Below, one piece after another: positions 13,923 through 19,166 of a DNA stretch of 19,166 nt. Every line of letters starts with the position of its first letter. Position 1 is the first letter of the stretch. The DNA lies in NCBI GenBank assembly GCA_028688175.1, contig JAQTYS010000020.1, positions 1 through 19,166 on the forward strand, written 5' to 3'. Source of the DNA: Methanothrix sp. (GTDB taxonomy: Archaea; Halobacteriota; Methanosarcinia; Methanotrichales; Methanotrichaceae). Below the pieces are notes generated by a model that did not search any database, was not told the origin of the DNA, and was given only the letters and a program-made list of their open reading frames with translations. The position numbers and the translations under genes were made by a program.

Positions 13923-14405
13923 ATGACCGACCACCTCTCCCGCGCCCTCCAGCTCCTCGCCTCTGGCCAGCTCGGCCGGGGCACAAAGCTCCTGCACCGC
14001 TGCCTCCTGCTCGCGCTCGTCCACTCGCATGCCTGCGTGGCCCTAGCGCTCGGCTACCAGCGGGCGAGCGTCCTCCCGCGGGCCAAGAAGTCCACCATTC
14101 CCCGGCTCTTGCCCCAGAAGCACCTCCTGGTGGTGCAGGATATTCCAGCGCCTGAAGATCTGCGCGGCCTGGCCAGAGATGGGCTCTCGAAGATTGCCCG
14201 CGAACTCAAGGCCCGTGGGCCACGCATGGACGGCAGTCTCCTCTCTGGCTGGGCCATGCGGCTCTTTCGCGGCAAGCCGCTGGAGGAGATCCGGGAGATC
14301 GCCTTCGAGATCGGGATGCTGGGGCAGCATCGGCGGGACGAGAGCGACCCCAGGGAGTCGCATGTTCTGCGGGCTCTGCCGGGGAGGCCCTTCTCGGCGC
14401 TGTAG
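13923..14405 (+). pseudogene. Decayed TPR protein, copy 2
   Basis: The frame stays open for 160 residues but is a shortened relative of copy 1. The segments GRGTKLLHRCLLLAL and SHACVALALGYQR correspond to NQGIELLRRCLPLALGHSHACVALGLAHQR at 7178-7270. The TPR centre is then replaced by a garbled stretch (KKSTIPRLLPQKHLLVVQDI). The C-terminal domain absent from copy 1 is present: DLRGLARDGLSKIARELKAR, LFRGKPLEEIREIAFEIGML, then SDPRESHVLRALPGRPFSAL. It stops at TAG 14403-14405 where copy 1 continues ELVCIKYAGF. The bases after the stop (CTTGGGCGAGGA) match copy 1's DLGEEW codons, so a deletion joined the two. It may be translated but is not a complete family member. Confidence 0.6.
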
Positions 14406-14490
14406 CTTGGGCGAGGATTATTAGCTTTCAGAGAGAATCATCAAACATTTTCTCGCAAGCTTTTTTAGCCATACTTTGGTATTTAATGCA

Positions 14491-15333
14491 ATGAATCCAT
14501 ACTTTCTCGCCTTTGAGCTTCTGGTTTTGCTGCTCTTCCTGATCTGTCTGCAAAACGCATGGAGACGAGGCTCCTGGGTGATCTGGCAGCTTCTTGCCGG
14601 GGTGTTCTTCGGCTTGCTGCTTGAATGGGCTACTATTCAGCAGCTCGATGCTTACCAGTATGGACATTTTCTGATAATGCTTGGCCCCGTTCCTGTGGTC
14701 ATTGGCGTTGCCTGGGGAACGATCATCTATAGCGTTCGTGCTTTTTCCGATAGCACCAACCTTCCAGAATGGGCCCGGCCTGCGCTTGACGGCCTACTGG
14801 CCTTGAGCATCGACCTTTCCATGGATGCCATAGCCATCCGCCTGGGAATGTGGGATTGGGGACATGGGCTTGATTATCAGTACTTTGGGGTTCCTTACAA
14901 CAACTTCTGGGCATGGTTCTGGGTAGTGTTCTCATTTTCATTCAGCCTTCGACTGCTATCAAAACTTCCCGGCTTCTGTGGGCGTTGGCTCTCCCCGGCA
15001 GGAGCAATAATCTGCGGCACCGCTGGCGTGCTCATTACCAACCGTCTCATTACCGGCATCTCCAATGAACTGGTGCATTATTCGGTCATCATCGCCGTCT
15101 TGGGAGGCGCTCTGCTGTTGGTGCTGGTACTACGCCCAAATAGAATCGGCCAGTCTCAGGGTGCATTTATCTTTACTGTGCCTCTCGGATTTCATGCATA
15201 TTTCCTGACCGCAGGATTGATTTCGAGCGTCATTCTAGAGCCGCCTTTTCTGCTAATGGTAAGCATTATCATGAGTTTGATAGCCCTTGGGCTGCATCGA
15301 GAAGCCATAAAAAGCTGGTATCGGTCCAAATGA
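14491..15333 (+). CDS. CruF-like carotenoid biosynthesis membrane protein
   Basis: 280 residues from ATG 14491 (a TTG at 14476 would add five). About seven or eight hydrophobic segments. It fits the carotenoid biosynthesis protein family PF04240, which includes CruF 1,2-hydratase and the haloarchaeal bisanhydrobacterioruberin hydratase. Matching features are an early membrane Glu (FGLLLEWATIQ, Glu45), YQYGHFLIMLGPVPVVIGVAW, a helix with Asp108 and Asp112 (LSIDLSMDAIAIRLGMWDWG), and YFGVPYNNFWAWF (131-143). The family hydrates C50 or C40 carotenoid ends, but methanogens are not known as carotenoid producers and no phytoene synthase or desaturase is in view, so the substrate may be another polyisoprenoid. 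It starts about 85 bases after the TPR remnant. Confidence 0.75.
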   Translation: MNPYFLAFELLVLLLFLICLQNAWRRGSWVIWQLLAGVFFGLLLEWATIQQLDAYQYGHFLIMLGPVPVVIGVAWGTIIYSVRAFSDSTNLPEWARPALDGLLALSIDLSMDAIAIRLGMWDWGHGLDYQYFGVPYNNFWAWFWVVFSFSFSLRLLSKLPGFCGRWLSPAGAIICGTAGVLITNRLITGISNELVHYSVIIAVLGGALLLVLVLRPNRIGQSQGAFIFTVPLGFHAYFLTAGLISSVILEPPFLLMVSIIMSLIALGLHREAIKSWYRSK

Positions 15334-15345
15334 CATCATGCGGCG

Positions 15346-17850
15346 TTAGACGCGATAATTGCTGTCGAATATGTGCGTCTGACTCTTTTTGTCCTGCTCA
15401 ATACTCCCGTTGGCATCGGTCTTGATCATCCACAAATCCATCCCGCCCACGCCGTAGGATGATGTGCGGCCTGTCATGATATAGCTGCCATCAGAGGTCT
15501 GCTGGACGGAAGTGCCAAAGTCATCGCCTTTTCCCCCAAAAGTCTTGCTCCAGATCTCATTTCCTGCGGCATCGATCCTGATCATCCATAGATCAGTTCC
15601 GCCTGCGCCATAAGATGATGTATGGCCGGTTATGATATAACCGCCATCAGAGGTCTGCTGAATGGCAGTGCCATAGTCATCGCCCTTGCCGCCGTAAGTC
15701 TTACTCCAGATCTCATTTCCTGCGGCATCGGTCCTGATCAGCCACAGATCCATCCCGCCAAAACCATTCTGAGAAGTATAGCTATCAATGATATAGCCGC
15801 CATCAGAGGTCTGCAAGACTCTACTGTTGGCGTTAACGCTGGTGCCGTCAACCGGCAATCCCCCAAAGATCTTCTCCCACTGCTTGCGGCCCTGGCTATC
15901 CGTCTTGATCAGCAAGATATTCTCTTTAGACGAATCGCCGGCAACGATGTAGCCACCATCGTCGGTCTGTTGGACTGAAGACCCGGTGGACATTTGTCCA
16001 ACAGATTCTTCGTAGGCGAGGGTCTCATTCCATTGCTCGTTTCCCAATGAATCGGTCTTGATCAGCCAGACAACACTCGGACCAAAAGAGCCTGTAGCAC
16101 CCGTTGCGATGAATCCGCCGTCCTTGGTCTGCCAAACAGAAATGCCGCCATCATCCCATGCTCCTCCGAAGGTTTTATCCCACTGCTTATTTCCCAATGC
16201 ATCGGTCTTGATCATCCATAGATCTCTTTCACCCGCGCCATAAGAAGATGTCATGCCAACCATGATATAGCCGTCATCGGAAGTCTGCTGGACGGAAGTG
16301 ACAAATTCATCGCCCTTGCCTCCCATTGTCCTGCTCCGAATCTCATTGCCTGCAGCATCGGTCTTGATCATCCATAGATCCATCCCGCCTGCTCCATAGG
16401 ATGATGTATGGCCTGCCAGGATATAGCCACCATCAGAGGTCTCTAGGACGGCAGCGCCAATATCATCACTCAATCCTCCAAAGGTCTTCTGCCAGGAGTC
16501 GATATGAGGCTCATCAATTTTTTCAATTACTTCTGGCGCATCTATCTTGAATATCTCAGATCTACTATCATCCGTTTCATTCGGCCCGGCATGCAGCCCA
16601 TCTCTCACCCGAACCTCTAATCGAAATTCGCCTTCATACGCGTTCCAGGGCCACTGGTTGCTCAATTGCCAGTCGGTTGCGGGAAGATTGTTCAAAAAGA
16701 ACCTGTAAAGGATCAAGTCGCCATCCGGATCTGAGGCATTGGCCGTCCATAATATAACTGTGCCTGCGTCCTGCGGGCTTGACTTATCCGCGGTCAGGTT
16801 GGTTATGACTGGCGGAACATTGCTTGCCGGTGCACTTCCTGGCGTTGTGTATGTTCCTGAGACCTCGCCTTTCAGGCATCCCGGTGCATCAACAGAGATG
16901 AAGACCGTCCGGTTCTCGGAAGGAGTCTTGTTGCCAGATGTGTACTCGATAACATATGTCCCTGTAAGTATCCCTTGGATTTGCCGCAATATTTCTGAGA
17001 AATCTGCCGTTTTTATGTCAATCCACAGACTTAAGGATTCATCTGCCAGCACCCTCATATCAGCATACTCTGCCAGATCCGAACGTGGCACATTCGCATC
17101 AACGTTTGCATTACGAAAATCCGGAGAGACGGCTATCAGCATGGCACCGGATTTCAATAAATCGCTCTTGACATCATCCATTGCATAAACTGAATCGGAT
17201 TTTCCATCGCCTTTCTGCTGGGATGGTTCATCCGTTACCACGATGATTATCTTCTGAGCCTCTGGCCGAAATCCAAAAGACAGCGCCCTCTCTATCCCAT
17301 CTAGCGAATTTTCCGGCAAATCAGGGTTTCCGCCTGATGTAGTGAGTCTTCCTATGGCATTTCTAAATGATACCGCATCATTGGTCCAGTTGACCTTAGT
17401 CGCTACATCAGCGCCATTGAATGTGACCAAAGAATATCTGGCGTCAAGCTTGCTGGAATTGATCTTTTGGGTCAGGTCTTTAATATTCGATTTTAATGCA
17501 TTTATTTCGCTATCCATGCTGGTTGTCTCATCAAAGACGATTCCCAGGTCAAGCTTCTGTCCCGTTGCATTGCCTGTGAAATAGAAATTGCGAATAGCAG
17601 TATCCTTCTCATCTTCCCTAATCTTGAAGTCTTCCTTCTTGAGATCTCCGTACATTGCACAGAATTTATCGATAAATATATTGACCTTTATTTTTGGAAA
17701 AGCTGCTATATCAATCCCAATAATTTTGATTTCATTATTTTTCTCAATTGATGATGAATTGGATGGCATATCTTGCGTCTTTGCATCTGTCGCAGTAATC
17801 TGGTTAGTGATCGCTAATATTATTAAGATAAATACTATAAACTTAACCAT
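15346..17850 (-). CDS. Secreted von Willebrand A protein with seven propeller-like repeats
   Basis: 834 residues. A signal peptide is likely at 1-20. A vWA domain covers about 98-300: VFDETTSM (MIDAS Asp107-x-Thr-x-Ser111), GGNPDLPENSLDGI (about 173-185) and IIVVTDEP (Asp207). An Ig/PKD-like domain with SDPDGDLILYRFFLNNLP lies at about 346-440. From 453 to 818 come seven repeats with GGYI/GGFI-type cores at 476, 528, 580, 634, 686, 738 and 790, spaced 52-54 residues, reading W-KTFGG--DD-G-S-QQTSDGGYI--G-TSSYG-GG-DLW-IKTDA-GN. Seven four-stranded repeats fit a seven-bladed beta-propeller. It probably acts at the cell surface in adhesion. There is no C-terminal membrane anchor or sorting signal, so it is either released or held by another protein. 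Confidence 0.85.
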   Translation of the reverse strand: MVKFIVFILIILAITNQITATDAKTQDMPSNSSSIEKNNEIKIIGIDIAAFPKIKVNIFIDKFCAMYGDLKKEDFKIREDEKDTAIRNFYFTGNATGQKLDLGIVFDETTSMDSEINALKSNIKDLTQKINSSKLDARYSLVTFNGADVATKVNWTNDAVSFRNAIGRLTTSGGNPDLPENSLDGIERALSFGFRPEAQKIIIVVTDEPSQQKGDGKSDSVYAMDDVKSDLLKSGAMLIAVSPDFRNANVDANVPRSDLAEYADMRVLADESLSLWIDIKTADFSEILRQIQGILTGTYVIEYTSGNKTPSENRTVFISVDAPGCLKGEVSGTYTTPGSAPASNVPPVITNLTADKSSPQDAGTVILWTANASDPDGDLILYRFFLNNLPATDWQLSNQWPWNAYEGEFRLEVRVRDGLHAGPNETDDSRSEIFKIDAPEVIEKIDEPHIDSWQKTFGGLSDDIGAAVLETSDGGYILAGHTSSYGAGGMDLWMIKTDAAGNEIRSRTMGGKGDEFVTSVQQTSDDGYIMVGMTSSYGAGERDLWMIKTDALGNKQWDKTFGGAWDDGGISVWQTKDGGFIATGATGSFGPSVVWLIKTDSLGNEQWNETLAYEESVGQMSTGSSVQQTDDGGYIVAGDSSKENILLIKTDSQGRKQWEKIFGGLPVDGTSVNANSRVLQTSDGGYIIDSYTSQNGFGGMDLWLIRTDAAGNEIWSKTYGGKGDDYGTAIQQTSDGGYIITGHTSSYGAGGTDLWMIRIDAAGNEIWSKTFGGKGDDFGTSVQQTSDGSYIMTGRTSSYGVGGMDLWMIKTDANGSIEQDKKSQTHIFDSNYRV
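15397..16494 (-). repeat. Seven tandem ~156-base coding repeats
   Basis: These encode residues 453-818 of the vWA protein. The last two and the first are the most alike (TSDGGYI, HTSSYGAGG, DLWMI), while units four and five are more divergent and slightly longer. Near-identical blocks such as the ATCCATAGATC stretch recur at DNA level, which would favour slippage or recombination between units. Confidence 0.8.
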
Positions 17851-17876
17851 ATTTCTCTACGAAATACACATCAATG

Positions 17877-17885
17877 AATTAAAGG
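17877..17885 (-). promoter_or_regulatory. TATA-like box for the vWA protein gene
   Basis: The minus strand reads CCTTTAATT about 31 bases upstream of the ATG at 17850. That predicts a very short leader. No good Shine-Dalgarno is present (only TAGAGAAAT). The 53-base gap to the symporter stop leaves little room for any other promoter. Confidence 0.35.
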
Positions 17886-17903
17886 TTTTGCATGGCGCTC
17901 CAT

Positions 17904-19166
17904 TTATGTCGCATGCCGCCTTTCCAGATAACTTACGGCCAGTAGCAATACCCCCGAGACGGCCATGCCCAGCAGTGGGCGGCTTTGGCCCAGGAATAGA
18001 GCAGTTGTTCCTCCACCTACGAGAGCACAGAGCGCCCCCCCTGAGGTCAGGCCCAGTCGCTCTTTGTAGAATCCGGCAACTGTCGGCAGGAGCAGGCCGC
18101 TGGTGAAGACGGTGTAGGCGATGAGCAGGGTCTTGATAATGCCTGGCAAGGAGATTGCCAGGAGAAGAGCAGAGGATCCAATGAGCACCACTGCAATCCG
18201 AGAGACGTTCATCAGATGGGCAGCGCTTGCATTGGGCCTTGCCATTTTATAGATGTCAAAGGTGAGGATGGATGTGACTGTCATGAGGCTCGTGTCCGCT
18301 GATGACATGAAGGCTGCCAGAAGAGCTGCTGCCACCAGTCCTACCGTTTCCGGCGAGAGAAGGCCAGTCATAAGCGGTAAGATGGCCTCTTCCGGAGGAA
18401 AAGCAGGATGAATTGATCGGGAGAACACTCCCAGGGATGTGATGATAAATGCCAGCGGTATAAGGATGATGGCCGCGAATAATGCTGAGATTTTGGCATC
18501 CCTAGGACTGGAGGCGCAAAGCAGGCGAGAGTACATATCCGGGCCTACTAGATAGGCCGAGCCCACTACTATTATCATGGATAATACCTCCCAGCCGCCC
18601 ATTTGAGCCGAGGTGGGAAAGCTCTGGCTGGAAATAGGGCCCCATCCTTCAAAATTAAGAGCTGCAAAAAATAGGACTACCATTCCAGTTATTATTATCA
18701 GAAACTGCACCAGATCGGTTCTGATTACTGAGCTTTGCCCTCCGTGCGCTGTGTAGAGGATGAATACCAGGCTGCAGACAATCATGAATGTTGTGCCGTC
18801 ACCTCCAAAGATGGCGCTGAGGACCTTGCCGGCAGCAGAAATCTGCACGGCAATCACTCCCATCCAGGAGATGGCGATGAGAAGCGAGGCGGCAGTTCTC
18901 ACTTTCTCGCCGTAAAATGAGCCCACCAGTTCCGGCATAGTGTAGAAACCCTTAGACCGGATCTTCTCGGCGAGAAAAAGCGATAAGACCAGCATTCCAA
19001 TGGTGCCGGAGAGCATCCACCAGGCTCCCGGCAGGCCTTTCTGAAATCCCAGTCCCGCCATGCCGATGGTGGAAGAAGCCCCTACGATTGTTGCACAGAA
19101 GGTGCCTGTGAGGAGGATCCTTCTTATATTTCTGCCACCCAGATGAAAATCCTCCAGACCCCTCAA
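17904..19166 (-). CDS. Sodium:solute symporter family protein (5' end outside window)
   Basis: 420 visible residues of an SSS-family (PF00474) permease with about eleven or twelve hydrophobic segments in view. The frame is open at the right edge, and the first visible residues, GLEDFHLGGRNI, follow helix 1 in family members, so roughly one helix is missing; the TTG at the edge is not the true start. Typical motifs are ATIVGASSTIGMAGLGFQKG, GWWMLSG-like AWWMLSG, the helix carrying the sodium-site hydroxyls (AAFMSSADTSLMTVTSILTFDIYK), and GPDMYSRLLCASSPRDAK. The last of these resembles the region found in proline/pantothenate-type members. Substrate not assignable. It imports a solute with Na+. 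Confidence 0.9.
   Translation of the reverse strand: MRGLEDFHLGGRNIRRILLTGTFCATIVGASSTIGMAGLGFQKGLPGAWWMLSGTIGMLVLSLFLAEKIRSKGFYTMPELVGSFYGEKVRTAASLLIAISWMGVIAVQISAAGKVLSAIFGGDGTTFMIVCSLVFILYTAHGGQSSVIRTDLVQFLIIITGMVVLFFAALNFEGWGPISSQSFPTSAQMGGWEVLSMIIVVGSAYLVGPDMYSRLLCASSPRDAKISALFAAIILIPLAFIITSLGVFSRSIHPAFPPEEAILPLMTGLLSPETVGLVAAALLAAFMSSADTSLMTVTSILTFDIYKMARPNASAAHLMNVSRIAVVLIGSSALLLAISLPGIIKTLLIAYTVFTSGLLLPTVAGFYKERLGLTSGGALCALVGGGTTALFLGQSRPLLGMAVSGVLLLAVSYLERRHAT

Noticed and set aside
1..19166. tRNA, rRNA or other structural RNA genes
   Set aside because: I saw no stretch with tRNA arm consensus or rRNA core sequence; this was by eye, so a covariance-model search would be needed to exclude small RNAs.

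Overview
The window looks like chromosome of a methanogenic archaeon, most likely of the Methanothrix (Methanosaeta) group. Several start regions show archaeal TATA-type boxes about 25-30 bases upstream, some with an adjacent BRE, and some genes appear leaderless. The Y-family polymerase is of the archaeal/DinB type. Several small paralogous families (TPR-type and others) resemble ones I recall from Methanothrix genomes. The lineage call is an inference from style and recall, not from a search.

Layout. Positions 1-6991 are ordinary chromosome: the tail of an unknown gene, an AI-2E/PerM family permease, a convergent NapH-like membrane iron-sulfur protein, a secreted Cache-domain protein, a small unknown gene translationally coupled to a DHA2-type MFS exporter, a second MFS permease, and DNA polymerase IV. 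Positions 6992-14405 are a variable region. It holds two decayed copies of one TPR protein, two decayed copies of a second helical family, two decayed minus-strand fragments, a RelE/ParE-type toxin-antitoxin pair, a conserved 60-residue protein, a large AT-rich KAP NTPase and an orphan AT-rich 188-residue protein. A 29-base direct repeat (one mismatch) brackets the first TPR remnant plus the toxin-antitoxin pair. Positions 14476-19166 return to ordinary chromosome: a CruF-like carotenoid biosynthesis membrane protein, a secreted von Willebrand A protein with seven ~52-residue repeats (a probable seven-bladed propeller), and a sodium:solute symporter cut by the window edge.

The best candidate for an undescribed system is the 945-residue protein at 9433-12270. 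It joins an N-terminal P-loop ATPase of the GDRGSGK type to a complete KAP NTPase. A four-cysteine zinc knuckle sits just ahead of the second Walker A motif, and two membrane segments lie inside the KAP core. KAP NTPases are recurrent components of anti-phage systems, and this one sits in a gene graveyard with a toxin-antitoxin pair and an orphan AT-rich gene. A defence role is reasonable but unproven.
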